Positions 16,934 through 25,719 are shown, counted from the first letter of the stretch. The stretch is 64,000 nt of DNA from Pseudomonadota bacterium (GCA_023390415.1 JAEWCW010000212.1:1-64000), one strand, 5' to 3'. Program-made: numbers and translations. Notes: generated from the letters alone by a model not told the origin.

Positions 16934-18099
16934 TGGTCGGTCTTCGCCGGGAAGCAATATTTGAGATAGAAGCTCATCGGCACCAGATTGGCCTTGGCGA
17001 GGGCGCCGAACAGCGGCCGGAAACGCTCGAACCTCTTCTTGTAGGTCGGGAATTCCCACCAGGAGCGCGGCGGCTCCGCCATCTTGCGCTCATATTCCTC
17101 GTCGGAAAGGTCGAGCCGCTTCTTGAAATAGGCGACGAGATCGTCCTCGATATGCGGCGCGGTATTGTACTCCGCCCAGGCATCCTCCCGCGACAGCACG
17201 CCGTTGCGCGCCAGGGCCGACAGCGTGTTGTTGCGCATGTCGGTCGAGAATTTCTGCGGCAGATAGACGCTGTGCAGGAACGAGGACATGCGGTTCTCGA
17301 GATGGTGGCCGCCATAATATTTCCAGCCGAACCTCTGCTCGAGAAACCCGCGCGCCCGCTCTTTCGAATAATCGAGATACCAGAATGGCCGGATCTTGCG
17401 GATCCGCGCCGCGGCCGTCCAGCGAAGCATGCGGGAGAAGGTCATCAGCGGGTAGGAGTTCATCGGCCGCCGACCGAACTGGTCGTGGATGGCCTTGATG
17501 TACTTGCCGTCGAAATAGTTGCGGCCGACGGGCGTGATCCCTTCGGTGACGAAGCTGTGGCCCTCGAGGACGTACCGCACGCCGAACTTCCAAGCCGCGC
17601 GGTACATCGTCTCGGCCAGTGCGAGGTCGGTCGACGCCTCGATCTCGGCGACACCAGCAAGAAAGAAGGAGCGGAAGATGTCCTCCGATTCCTTGTTGTC
17701 GATGACATGGGTGTAAAGATCGACGTCGAGCTCGCTGAGCACCTTGCGAATATTCTCGGTCGCAATCGCCGAGTTCCACGTATTGTCGTAGTGAACCGCG
17801 AGGGGGCGCAGGCCCCACTCCTTGGCGAGGTAGACCATGTAGGAGGAATCGACGCCACCGCTCACGCCGATCACGCAATCATATTTCTTGCCCCGGCCCG
17901 CGCGCTTGATCTCCCCGATGATCCGCTCCAGCTCCCGCTCGCCGGCGTCGGTACCGGTGCCGAACTCGCCCTTCAGCTGATCAACCTGGTGGCAGAAATT
18001 GCAGATCCCTGCGGAATCGAACGTGATCCCGGGGACCCGCTCGTCATAGATGCAGCGGTTGCAGATGCGAACGCCCGCCTCGGAAATCGAAGAGCTCAT
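16930..18099 (-). CDS. wbpG: N-acetyl sugar amidotransferase (WbpG/LfnA/PseA family)
   Basis: 389 aa from ATG 18099 (MSSSISEAGVRICNRC). The N-terminus has two CxxC pairs (Cys13/16 and Cys33/36) that should bind Zn or Fe. The ATP-pyrophosphatase PP-loop SGGVDSS spans residues 80-86, and HYDNTWNSAIATENI and YGGHHLENRMSSF are family features. The enzyme adenylates the acetamido carbonyl of a sugar nucleotide and replaces it with ammonia to make an acetamidino group. Known members act on UDP-ManNAc3NAcA-type sugars or on pseudaminic acid. The WbpE/WbpD/WlbA genes here point to the former. It heads a five-gene overlapping run (wbpG-hisH2-hisF2-GT-wzx). Confidence 0.87.
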   Translation of the reverse strand: MSSSISEAGVRICNRCIYDERVPGITFDSAGICNFCHQVDQLKGEFGTGTDAGERELERIIGEIKRAGRGKKYDCVIGVSGGVDSSYMVYLAKEWGLRPLAVHYDNTWNSAIATENIRKVLSELDVDLYTHVIDNKESEDIFRSFFLAGVAEIEASTDLALAETMYRAAWKFGVRYVLEGHSFVTEGITPVGRNYFDGKYIKAIHDQFGRRPMNSYPLMTFSRMLRWTAAARIRKIRPFWYLDYSKERARGFLEQRFGWKYYGGHHLENRMSSFLHSVYLPQKFSTDMRNNTLSALARNGVLSREDAWAEYNTAPHIEDDLVAYFKKRLDLSDEEYERKMAEPPRSWWEFPTYKKRFERFRPLFGALAKANLVPMSFYLKYCFPAKTDQ

Positions 18100-18397
18100 C
18101 GGCTTCGGCGGCGGGGCGGTCAGGCGCTGATCTCCGGCCGACGAGCCGCTCCCGCCACCTTTGTGATTTCGCACCGTGGACAACGCTCTTCCCCGCTTGC
18201 TGGCCAGCATCTGCGCGATTCCAGCGCCCGCAAATTCGGAAGCACCTGTAAAGCGATGCCTTTTCGAACGGGCGGGGCGGGCATAGCGCGCATGCGTGGA
18301 AAAGCGAAGGGCAAACTCGCAGGTGCAAAATGGGGCCTGGGAGCGGCGACTGCTCCGCGTTTCTGGGCACCCGCCTTCCGGTGACCCTGCGGCGCCT
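18100..18397. other. 298-bp gap, probably holding the promoter of the wbpG run
   Basis: No convincing gene is seen on either strand; the long open frames here are extensions of neighbours without coding character. It lies upstream of the five-gene wbpG run and downstream of the formyltransferase stop, so it most likely contains the wbpG promoter and the end of the preceding transcript. No clear intrinsic terminator or conserved -35/-10 pair was found. Confidence 0.4.
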
Positions 18398-19312
18398 TCA
18401 GCCCAGTCTGGTGCGCAAAGACCGAAGCACTGTCGCCGCGGGCACTGCGCCTTCGCCGTCGATTTCAACCTCAATCAGCCTTACGGCGCCCTCGCCGCTC
18501 GCGACCACCACATGACTGTTGCCGATCTCGACCACAGCGCCCGGAGCGCCCATGAAGCGGCGCGACTCCCGTTGCGAGCGCCATATCCGGAGCGTGCGAC
18601 CGTCGGGAAGCAAGGTGAACGCGCCCGGATAAGGCCGTGTCTGCGCACGCACGAAGTCGTGGATGCTGTCGCCGCTCCAGTGCCACAGGATTTTTCCGTC
18701 TTCGGGCAGACGCAAACCGCAATAGCTCGGCGGATCGTCGGGCTGCTCGGTGAGGACCAGTTCGCCGCGCGATGCCGCGAAGGCGTCCAGCATCTCGCTC
18801 ACCAAGACGTCCATCTTGGCGAGCGCGTCTGCAATCGTCTCCTCTGGACGGAGCGCAGTCTTTCTCTGCGCAACCAGTCGACCGGCGTCCATTTCGGCGG
18901 TCAGCTCGAAGAAGCTGACGCCGATCTCCCTTTCTCCCTGGATGATCTGCCACACCAGCGGAGCATTGCCCCGGTAGCGGGGGAGCGGCGAATAATGGAA
19001 GCCCAGGAAAAGCGTCTGCGGCCGATCCTCCACAGGAAGGATCTGGTACCAACCGTGGACGATGGCAGTGTCGGGGGCATAGCGGTCGACCAGCGCCATC
19101 GTCTCCTGCCGGTTGGCCGCTACGTGGAGCGGGAGGCCGGCCTCGGCGGCGAGGCTCTGGAAGCCGGTCAGAGCCGAGCGCGGATCCGCGCGGTCGTCGG
19201 GGCAGATGATCGCCTTCAGCGCCCCTTTCGGCAGGCTCTCAGCCAACTTGCGGCAGGCGGCGAGGCCAGCCGATTTGCTGCCGAGGAAGACCAGGGAGCG
19301 CCCGGTCGCCAT
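18398..19312 (-). CDS. Sugar N-formyltransferase-like protein
   Basis: 304 aa. The N-terminal domain is of formyltransferase type: LVFLGSKSAGL at the start, FHYSPLPRYRGNAPLVWQI at residues 105-123 and TAEMDAGRLVAQ with Asp142. His106 and Asp142 fit the catalytic His and Asp, but the usual catalytic Asn two residues before His is Gly104. The C-terminal domain (residues 205-300) resembles the beta-barrel of Met-tRNA and sugar formyltransferases. It uses N10-formyltetrahydrofolate. As the third gene of a dehydratase-aminotransferase-formyltransferase run, separated by 1 bp from the aminotransferase, it should formylate the new amino group on a dideoxy sugar nucleotide. It is unlikely to be housekeeping fmt, given context and sequence. 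Confidence 0.78.
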   Translation of the reverse strand: MATGRSLVFLGSKSAGLAACRKLAESLPKGALKAIICPDDRADPRSALTGFQSLAAEAGLPLHVAANRQETMALVDRYAPDTAIVHGWYQILPVEDRPQTLFLGFHYSPLPRYRGNAPLVWQIIQGEREIGVSFFELTAEMDAGRLVAQRKTALRPEETIADALAKMDVLVSEMLDAFAASRGELVLTEQPDDPPSYCGLRLPEDGKILWHWSGDSIHDFVRAQTRPYPGAFTLLPDGRTLRIWRSQRESRRFMGAPGAVVEIGNSHVVVASGEGAVRLIEVEIDGEGAVPAATVLRSLRTRLG

Positions 19313-19313
19313 G

Positions 19314-20399
19314 TCAGGCGACGAGGCGCGCCGTGGCGTCGATCACACGGTCGACGTCGAGGCCGCCATAGCAGGGGAAAGTGATCGTCTCGCGCTGGAG
19401 CCGCTCGGCGACCGGCTGCACGTCATTATACTGGCGCCGATAGAAAGTGGTGCCGCTGAGGCAGTAGGTGCCGATCGTCGCCTCGATCCCTTCTTCCCGC
19501 AGCCCGCCGATCAGGGCATCGCGGCCGACCCCCGCGGGGACCCGGAAGACCAGCGACTGAACGTTGTAGACGACATCCTCGCCGACCGCCTGCGCCCGGA
19601 AGCCGAGCGGCTCGAGACGCTCGATGAACGCGTCGCGGATCGCATTCCGCTCTTCAACGATCGCGTTCAGCTTGCGCAGCTGGGCGCGGCCGAAGATGGC
19701 CTGAGCTTCGGAAAGCCTGAAATTGTAGCCGTAATCGGTGAAGTCGAGGCCGTAACCGAGAGGTCCGGAGGCGCCGTGGCTGAGCTTCACGTCGAACCAA
19801 CTTGCCCAGGCGGGATTGGCGAACGTGATCGCGCCGCCCTCGCCGGTGTTGAGCAGCTTGCGCGGGTGGAAGCTGAAGCAGGTCAGGTCTGAGATCGCGC
19901 CGCAGCGCACGCCCCGCTCGCTGCTCCCGATCGCGCAGGCTGCATCCTCGATCAGCGGCAGGCCGCGCGCGCGGCAGATGTCACGGATGGCGTGGAGCCC
20001 GGTCGGGTTGCCGAGCGCGTCGACGAAGATCACCGCTTTGGTGCGCGGCGTGATCGCTCGCTCCAGCGCCTCGGGCGTCATGTTGTAATGATCTGGAGAG
20101 ACGTCGGCGAAGACCGGTCGGGCGCCCACATCGACGACGACATTGGCGGTCGCGGGGAAGGAGAAATCCGCGACGACAACCTCATCGCCTTTCCCGATCT
20201 CCAGCAGCCGCAGGCACACCCACAGCGCCGTGGTCGCCGAGGTGGCCAGATAGGCGTGGGTGGCACCGGTGAAGGTGCCCAGTTCCGCACGCAGCGCTTC
20301 GACATGTTCGCCGCGGGTGAATATCCCGCTCTCGAACATGGCGCGAAGATCGTCCTCGACTTCCTCATAGGCGATCGAAGGTCGGATGAGCTTGATCAT
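19314..20399 (-). CDS. DegT/DnrJ/EryC1/StrS sugar aminotransferase
   Basis: 361 aa. PLP lysine K181 is in CFSFHPRKLLNTGEGGA, with PLIEDAACAIGSS ahead of it. The start MIKLIRPSIAYEEVEDDLRAMFESGIFTRGEHVEALRAEL is that of VioA/PerA/DesI-like sugar aminotransferases acting at C4 of 4-keto-6-deoxy sugar nucleotides. The ATG overlaps the stop of the SDR dehydratase-like gene (ATGA at 20396-20399). With the downstream formyltransferase it should make and hand over a 4-amino-4,6-dideoxy sugar. The exact NDP and sugar are not deducible. Confidence 0.85.
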   Translation of the reverse strand: MIKLIRPSIAYEEVEDDLRAMFESGIFTRGEHVEALRAELGTFTGATHAYLATSATTALWVCLRLLEIGKGDEVVVADFSFPATANVVVDVGARPVFADVSPDHYNMTPEALERAITPRTKAVIFVDALGNPTGLHAIRDICRARGLPLIEDAACAIGSSERGVRCGAISDLTCFSFHPRKLLNTGEGGAITFANPAWASWFDVKLSHGASGPLGYGLDFTDYGYNFRLSEAQAIFGRAQLRKLNAIVEERNAIRDAFIERLEPLGFRAQAVGEDVVYNVQSLVFRVPAGVGRDALIGGLREEGIEATIGTYCLSGTTFYRRQYNDVQPVAERLQRETITFPCYGGLDVDRVIDATARLVA

Positions 20400-21367
20400 G
20401 CCGCCGCGCCCCAGCGCGTGCGATACCAGTCGAGCGTCCGCTTCAGCCCGTCGTCGAACGGCGTGAGCTGGTAATCGATCAGGTCCCGGACCTTGGCATT
20501 GCTGGCGTTGTGCATCAGCACGTCTGCGGCGCGGGCCTCACGGCGGGCGACCTCGCCGGTGAAACCGAAATCGGCGCAGATGCGGCCGATCAGATCCTCG
20601 ACCGTGATCTGGCCGTCGGTGGAGATGTTGACGCTCTCGCCGGCGGGAAGCACCCCAAACAGTTTGACCACTGCATCCACGGTGTCGCCGACATAGATGA
20701 AGTCGCGGCTCTGCTGCCCTGTGCCGTGAATCTCCGGCTGACCGCCGGTGTGCAGGCGCCAGGCCGTGATCGGGATCACGCCGGCAAGCGGGCCGCGATG
20801 ATTCTGCCGGGGGCCGTAATTGTTGAACGGCCGGACGATGAACGCGTCGACCTCGAACATGCGATGGTAGCTCTCGACCGCCAGGTCCGCAGCCGCCTTG
20901 CCTGCGGCGTAGGTGGTGGTCGGGTTCCGCGGGTGAGCCTCGTCCATCGGCTCATAGACCGCGGTGCCGTACACTTCGCTCGTCGAGAAATGACACAGCG
21001 TGCGAAACGCGCCCTTGCGCTGCAGCTCTAGCAGGTTGAGCGTCCCGGTGACGTTCGTCGCGAAGGCATCGGCCGGATTGACGAACGAATAGTTCAGCGC
21101 CTTGGTCGCGCAATTGAAGACGCTGTCGATCTCATGCTGCTCGAACATGTAGGCGAGTGCACCAGGGAACTCGATGTCGTCGCGGTAGAAGCTGAGCTTG
21201 CCGGTCGCGGCCGCGTCGGCGAGGTTGGCCTCGTCACCGGTGAACAGATTGTCGACGGCAACGACGTGACCGGCGCCCGCAGCGATCAGCCGGTCGACGA
21301 GGTGGCTGCCGATGAAGCCGGCGCCTCCCGTCACCAGAATGGTCTTGCCGGAGAAGTCTCTCATCAT
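20396..21367 (-). CDS. SDR sugar-nucleotide 4,6-dehydratase-like enzyme (LegB-type)
   Basis: 323 aa from ATG 21367, which overlaps the preceding stop by 4 bp; ATG 21364 is the alternative. It is an extended SDR with NAD-binding GGAGFIG at residues 14-20 and catalytic STSEVYG (Thr129, Glu131) with Y153-x3-K157. The STSEVYGTA motif, RPFNNYGPRQ and RDFIYVGDTV resemble LegB-type NDP-hexosamine 4,6-dehydratases; Glu131 in the TSE position is what dehydratases need and simple epimerases usually lack. It most likely starts the branch that the next two genes (aminotransferase, formyltransferase) complete. UDP-glucuronate decarboxylase shares part of the motif and remains an alternative. Confidence 0.75.
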   Translation of the reverse strand: MMRDFSGKTILVTGGAGFIGSHLVDRLIAAGAGHVVAVDNLFTGDEANLADAAATGKLSFYRDDIEFPGALAYMFEQHEIDSVFNCATKALNYSFVNPADAFATNVTGTLNLLELQRKGAFRTLCHFSTSEVYGTAVYEPMDEAHPRNPTTTYAAGKAAADLAVESYHRMFEVDAFIVRPFNNYGPRQNHRGPLAGVIPITAWRLHTGGQPEIHGTGQQSRDFIYVGDTVDAVVKLFGVLPAGESVNISTDGQITVEDLIGRICADFGFTGEVARREARAADVLMHNASNAKVRDLIDYQLTPFDDGLKRTLDWYRTRWGAAA

Positions 21368-22326
21368 GTCCTTGCGCCTACGATCTGACTGCTGATTGCC
21401 TCGGCCACGGCAAGGGAAGCGACTCCCTGGTCGAAGTCGGGGATTGACGCCGGGGTGTCGCCCTTGACCAGGGCGATGAAGGCCTGGAGCTCGCTGAGCA
21501 GGGCCTCCTGGAGGCCGACCGTGACCGCCTCCTGCTGGGACGACACCGAATAGAAGCTCATCCCGCGCTCCTGGATCACCGACTGGCGATGGATCAGTAT
21601 CTCCTTGCGCAGAAGGTCGCAGTCCACGAAGCGGTCCTCGCACGTCGCCTCTATAAGGCGGATCTTCTTTTCGGTGATGCGGCTGGCCTGAAGGCGGGAG
21701 AAGCTGCCGTTTTCGTGCACCAGCTGAGCCGAGGCGAACTCGATGAGGCCGTCCCGGTCTACGCCTTGTGCAGCGATTTGCGCCACCGGCCCGTTGAGCA
21801 GCAACGCCAGATCGATGTCGTGGATCATCAGGTCCATGATCACGTCAACGTCTGTGATCCGCGCGCTGAGGCGGTTGGTGCGTGTGAAATCGATGCTGAT
21901 CACCCGCGCGGCGTCGTCGAGCACCTGTCGCAGCGCGGTCACCGCCGGATTGAACCGCTCGATGAAGCCGACCTGCACGCGAGTGCCGGAATCGCGCACG
22001 GCCTGCTCGATCCGGCGCGCCGCTTCCAGCGAGTGGGCGAGCGGCTTCTCGACGAACAGCGCGCCGACCTTGGGGGCGTAGCGCTCGACATAATCGGCGT
22101 GCGTGGAAGTTGGCGTGCAGATGATCAGCGCATCGACGCCGGACACCGCAGCCTCAAGGTCGCCGGCTGCCGGGACGCCGAACTGCTCGCCCGTCTGGCG
22201 GGCGTGGTCGATCGCGCTGTCGTGCACGAAGGCGATCTCCACGCCGCGCATCATCGACAGCACGCGCAGGTGGTTGCGGCCCATCTGACCGAGGCCGAGA
22301 AGCCCGATGCGGACGTCGCTGCTCAT
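21364..22326 (-). CDS. Gfo/Idh/MocA family NAD(P)-dependent oxidoreductase
   Basis: 320 aa. The N-terminal Rossmann domain begins VRIGLLGLGQMGRNHLRVL, and the family motif is FVEKPLAHS; the second domain carries MDLMIHDIDLALLLNG, with the His-Asp pair used in catalysis. It overlaps both neighbours by 4 bp. It is distinct from the WlbA-like enzyme two genes upstream, so the locus has two sugar oxidoreductases. Possible roles are a C3 oxidation in another diamino sugar or a keto-sugar reduction. The substrate is not predictable. Confidence 0.78.
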   Translation of the reverse strand: MSSDVRIGLLGLGQMGRNHLRVLSMMRGVEIAFVHDSAIDHARQTGEQFGVPAAGDLEAAVSGVDALIICTPTSTHADYVERYAPKVGALFVEKPLAHSLEAARRIEQAVRDSGTRVQVGFIERFNPAVTALRQVLDDAARVISIDFTRTNRLSARITDVDVIMDLMIHDIDLALLLNGPVAQIAAQGVDRDGLIEFASAQLVHENGSFSRLQASRITEKKIRLIEATCEDRFVDCDLLRKEILIHRQSVIQERGMSFYSVSSQQEAVTVGLQEALLSELQAFIALVKGDTPASIPDFDQGVASLAVAEAISSQIVGART

Positions 22327-22826
22327 TCGCCGATCTCGCTGATCTTGTTCCCGTCGCGGTCAATCCGCGCACAGGGCCGGGCGGGGTTGCCGCGCACGAG
22401 AGTGTAAGGCGCGACGTCGCGGGTGACGACGCTCCCCGCCGCGACCATGGCGAACTCGCCGATCGTCGTCCCGCACACGATCGTCGCATTGGCGCCGATG
22501 CTCGCGCCGTTCTCGATCCGGGTCGGCGTGATCTGCCAGGTCGCATTGAAAGCACGTGGAACGCGATCGTTGGTGAACACAGCGTTCGGACCGACGAAAA
22601 CGTCGTCGCCGATCGTCACGCCCTGATAGATCGACACTCCATTCTGCACCTTGCAGCGGTCGCCGATCTCCACATTCGCGTCCACATACACATCCTTCGA
22701 AAGGATGCTGCCCTCACCGATGCGCGCATTCTCCCGCACCTGGACGTTGATCCACAGCTTCGATCCTTCGCCGATCGAAGCGTCGGGATGCACCTCCGCG
22801 CTGGGATGGATGTAGGTCTGGGACAC
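22323..22826 (-). CDS. Left-handed beta-helix (hexapeptide) acyltransferase
   Basis: 167 aa from GTG 22826 (VSQTYIHPSAEVHPDASIGEGSKLW), with AGGG about 8 nt upstream; this start leaves 19 bp to the preceding gene, whereas longer starts would run into it. Isoleucine-patch repeats fill residues 5-140, including VGPNAVFTNDRVP and NATIVCGTTIGEFAMVAAGSVVTRDV. The plan is the same as the WbpD-like neighbour but shorter and lacking its C-terminal extension. It probably N-acetylates an aminosugar nucleotide. The tandem of two related acetyltransferases suggests two different amino sugars are acetylated in this locus. Confidence 0.8.
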   Translation of the reverse strand: MSQTYIHPSAEVHPDASIGEGSKLWINVQVRENARIGEGSILSKDVYVDANVEIGDRCKVQNGVSIYQGVTIGDDVFVGPNAVFTNDRVPRAFNATWQITPTRIENGASIGANATIVCGTTIGEFAMVAAGSVVTRDVAPYTLVRGNPARPCARIDRDGNKISEIGE

Positions 22827-22845
22827 TCGGAAACCCTTCAACTGT

Positions 22846-23421
22846 TTAGCTGCGGACCAGCTCTCCGGCCGCCAGCCGGTAGGTCTCGCCCGACTGGGGG
22901 CACTGCGCTTCGCCATCGCCCTCGACCGGGAGTGCGAGCCGCTCGCCGCTCTCGCTCATCCAGCCGATCTGCCGTGCCGGGACGCCGGCCATCAGCGCAT
23001 AGGGCCTGACGTCCCGATTGACCACGGCGCCGGCCGCGATGAAGCAATATTGGCCGAGCTCGACGCCGCAGACGATCGTGGCATTGGCGCCGATCGTCGC
23101 CCCGCGTCGGACCGTCGTCGTGCGATATTCGTCCTTCCGGCTCACGGCGGCGCGCGGGTTGTAAACGTTGGTGAACACCATGCTCGGCCCGCAGAAGACG
23201 TCGTCCTCCAGCCGCACCGCGTCGTAGATGCTGACATTGTTCTGGACGCGGACGCCGTTGCCGATGACGACATCGTTGGCGACGAACACGTTCTGGCCGA
23301 ACGAGCAATTCTCGCCGATCCGAGCGCCCCCGCTGATATGGACCCAGTGCCAGACCTTGGTTCCGGCGCCGATCTCGGCGCCCTCGTCAACGATCGCGGT
23401 GGGGTGGATCGACACGTTCAT
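22846..23421 (-). CDS. wbpD: WbpD/WlbB-like UDP-GlcNAc3NA N-acetyltransferase
   Basis: 191 aa. Hexapeptide repeats of the left-handed beta-helix type span the protein. Segments [80 protein letters not shown] and [14 protein letters not shown] match P. aeruginosa WbpD closely. WbpD acetylates the C3 amine of UDP-GlcNAc3NA to UDP-GlcNAc3NAcA, the step after WbpE. The stop of the WlbA-like oxidoreductase lies 1 bp before its ATG. With wbpE at 11.6-12.8 kb this completes the C3 oxidation-amination-acetylation series. Confidence 0.87.
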   Translation of the reverse strand: MNVSIHPTAIVDEGAEIGAGTKVWHWVHISGGARIGENCSFGQNVFVANDVVIGNGVRVQNNVSIYDAVRLEDDVFCGPSMVFTNVYNPRAAVSRKDEYRTTTVRRGATIGANATIVCGVELGQYCFIAAGAVVNRDVRPYALMAGVPARQIGWMSESGERLALPVEGDGEAQCPQSGETYRLAAGELVRS

Positions 23422-23422
23422 C

Positions 23423-24478
23423 TCAATATTCGAGCGGGAGGTTGACCCGCTTGCCGTCGCGCGCCGAGAGATAGGCAGCGATCAGGATCTCGAGCGAACG
23501 CAGGCCCTCGCGCCCGCTGGTCTCGGCCTTGGCATCGCCGCGAAGGGCCTCGATCACGTTGCGATAGTAAAGCGGATGGCCGAAGCCGTAGACGCTGGTC
23601 GTCTCGTAGCTTGCCTGGCCGATCTGGTCGTCCTCCGGCTGCCGATCGGCGAACTCCCAATGCTGGACCTCGTTGACCGCGACGCCGCCGATCCGGACCG
23701 TCCCCTTCTCGCCCAGGATCGTGATCGATCCTTCGAAATTCTTCGGATAGGCCAGCATCGAGACGTTGACGGTGCCGAGCGCGCCGGAGCGCCATTTGAC
23801 CAGCATGACTCCGGAATCTTCGACCTCGATGTTGCGATCGAGGGTCGCGGTCATCGCCTGGACGCTCTCCACGGGGCCGATCAGCCAGTCGAGCAGATCG
23901 ATATAGTGGCTCGCCTGGTTCATGAAGGCGCCGCCATCGAACTCCCAGGTGCCGCGCCAGGCGGCGCTGTCGTAATAAGCCTGGGGGCGCGACCAGAAGA
24001 CGTTGATCGCGACCGAGAAGATCCGCCCAAAGCGGCCATCGCGAACCGCCTTCTTCAGCATCTGCAGGGTCGGATTGCGGCGGTTCTGCTTGACCACGAA
24101 CAGCTGGACGCCCGCGCGGTCGCAGGCGTCGACCATGCGGAGCCCATCCTGCCAGCGGGTCGCCATCGGCTTTTCGGTCATGACGTGGAAGCCCGCCTCG
24201 GCGGCGGCGACGGCCTGCTGCGGGTGAAGGCCACTCGGCGTCGTCAGCACCACGACGTCCGGCCGCGGCTCCGCCCCATCCAGCAGCGCTGCCAGCGAGG
24301 CATAACCCGGGGCGCCGGTGGTCTTAGCCGCCTCGGCCAGGGCTGCTGGATCCGTGTCGCAGACCGCGACGAGCTCGCAATCGGCCCCGTTCTTCTCGAT
24401 CGCGGCGAAGTGATTGGCAGCTATCCGTCCGCATCCGATCACCGCAAAGCGGATCTTGCGGTCGCTGATCCCCGTCAT
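23423..24478 (-). CDS. wlbA: WlbA/WbpB-like UDP-GlcNAc-uronate 3-dehydrogenase (Gfo/Idh/MocA)
   Basis: 351 aa from ATG 24478 ([20 protein letters not shown]); the 26 codons before it look non-coding. Rossmann [58 protein letters not shown] and [14 protein letters not shown] are typical of the WlbA group in Bordetella-type O-antigen loci. The enzyme oxidises C3 of UDP-GlcNAcA to the keto form used by WbpE. Adjacent wbpD (1 bp apart) and the wbpE in the same locus support the role. Confidence 0.82.
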   Translation of the reverse strand: MTGISDRKIRFAVIGCGRIAANHFAAIEKNGADCELVAVCDTDPAALAEAAKTTGAPGYASLAALLDGAEPRPDVVVLTTPSGLHPQQAVAAAEAGFHVMTEKPMATRWQDGLRMVDACDRAGVQLFVVKQNRRNPTLQMLKKAVRDGRFGRIFSVAINVFWSRPQAYYDSAAWRGTWEFDGGAFMNQASHYIDLLDWLIGPVESVQAMTATLDRNIEVEDSGVMLVKWRSGALGTVNVSMLAYPKNFEGSITILGEKGTVRIGGVAVNEVQHWEFADRQPEDDQIGQASYETTSVYGFGHPLYYRNVIEALRGDAKAETSGREGLRSLEILIAAYLSARDGKRVNLPLEY

Positions 24479-24583
24479 CAAAATTCTCGTTCCCCGCTCG
24501 CGATGCCTCGACAGCCGTTCGGCGCCGCACAGTAATGGACGGGCCGGTCGACCCATCTGGGGGTACGGGCGGCCGCGGCCACC

Positions 24584-25648
24584 TCAGCCGGCGCCCAGGC
24601 GGACATATACTTCACGCATCCTCCTTGTCCATTCGACGGGCGAATATCTGTTCGTAACGGCTTCGATCGCCTTTCGCGACATTTCCAGCCACTCGGCCTC
24701 GTCCATGGCGGCCGCCCGTATCATCGCCTCGCGATAGGCGTCTTCCTCGAGCGGTACGACAATGCCGTTGACGCCGTCCTCGACGATAAGCTCGACGCCG
24801 GGAGCCTCGGTGACGATCGGCACGACCCCGGACGCCATGGCCTCGAGCAGGGCGTTGTTCCCGAAGACGATCTCCGACGGCAGGCAGAAGAAGCGCGCCT
24901 GCCGGTATCGGGGCTCCGGATCGACGAATGCCTCGATCTCGATGTTCGGTGCAGCGATGGCCCGCAGGTTCCGCTGGCGATCGGGCAGATGATGGTCGAG
25001 CGTGGTCTCCGGCTCGACGCCGAGCATCACGAGCGAGCACCCCGTCAGGCCCGGGGCCGCCATCGCATCGGCGACCCATTCCGGGCGTCGCTGCGGGACG
25101 ATCCGGTTCGCCCAGAGAAAGTCGATCTGGCGCGGTTCGGCGCGCTCGACAGGCCGGGGTTCGACGCTGTTCGGAACGAAGGCGAGCGGGGCCCTGCTCA
25201 GCGCCTCGAGCAGCGGCGCCATGTAGGTTTCCTTGTAGACCACGCAATCGGCCAGCCGATAGGCCAGCTTCACCGCAAGCCGCGTCGCTGCGTCGTAGAG
25301 GTGCAGGGACGCGATATCGCCCCGCTCGACCACGACCAGGCGCTGGCGGAAGAGCTTGATCAACGGCAGGTAGACCAGGGCGGCACGCCCGGCGGGATAG
25401 AGCTCGACATGATGGAATCGGGTGGTCCGAAGCAGGCGGAACACGGTCGCGAGCTTGTCGCGAAGCCCGGCCAATGTGACGAGGCGGCTGCGCGCGAAAC
25501 CAGCAGCTTCGAAGACTTTGCGCGACGTGCCGCGGCTGTCTCCGGTGGCGACGGTGAAGTCGTAGCCCTCCGCCTCCATCAGCCGGATCTGGGAGACATT
25601 CTTGGCTGCGAAGGTGTCCAGATTGAGGATCAGCACGCTTTTGGTCAT
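24584..25648 (-). CDS. Glycosyltransferase family 4
   Basis: 354 aa from ATG 25648, directly after an in-frame GTG. The N-terminal half has KSVLILNLDTFAAKNVSQIRLM and a hydrophobic LVVVERGDIASLHLYDAA. The C-terminal half has FLWANRIVPQRRPEWV, and FCLPSEIVFGNNALLEAMASGVVPIVTEAPG, which is the E-x7-E donor-binding region of GT4 enzymes, then VEDGVNGIVVPLEED. It adds one sugar of the repeat unit. It is the first gene of the minus run that continues into wlbA (105 bp gap), divergent from the pglD-like gene. Confidence 0.82.
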   Translation of the reverse strand: MTKSVLILNLDTFAAKNVSQIRLMEAEGYDFTVATGDSRGTSRKVFEAAGFARSRLVTLAGLRDKLATVFRLLRTTRFHHVELYPAGRAALVYLPLIKLFRQRLVVVERGDIASLHLYDAATRLAVKLAYRLADCVVYKETYMAPLLEALSRAPLAFVPNSVEPRPVERAEPRQIDFLWANRIVPQRRPEWVADAMAAPGLTGCSLVMLGVEPETTLDHHLPDRQRNLRAIAAPNIEIEAFVDPEPRYRQARFFCLPSEIVFGNNALLEAMASGVVPIVTEAPGVELIVEDGVNGIVVPLEEDAYREAMIRAAAMDEAEWLEMSRKAIEAVTNRYSPVEWTRRMREVYVRLGAG

Positions 25649-25686
25649 CACCGCCCGCCGTCTGACACAGACTTTGGACGAAGGGT

Positions 25687-25719
25687 AGAGCGCGCTGGCC
25701 TCTCCCGGGAGAGCGCGCT
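25687..25719. promoter_or_regulatory. Symmetric element in a divergent promoter region
   Basis: Two copies of AGAGCGCGCT (25687-25696 and 25710-25719) flank and partly overlap a perfect 14-bp palindrome CTCTCCCGGGAGAG at 25700-25713. The element lies between the divergent glycosyltransferase (start 25648) and acetyltransferase (start 25731) genes, so it could be an operator or the base of an mRNA hairpin. No regulator is known for it. Confidence 0.4.

Noticed and set aside
18296..19384. A plus-strand 362-codon frame opposite the formyltransferase
   Set aside because: Antisense shadow of the conserved formyltransferase gene; Arg/His-rich and motif-free.
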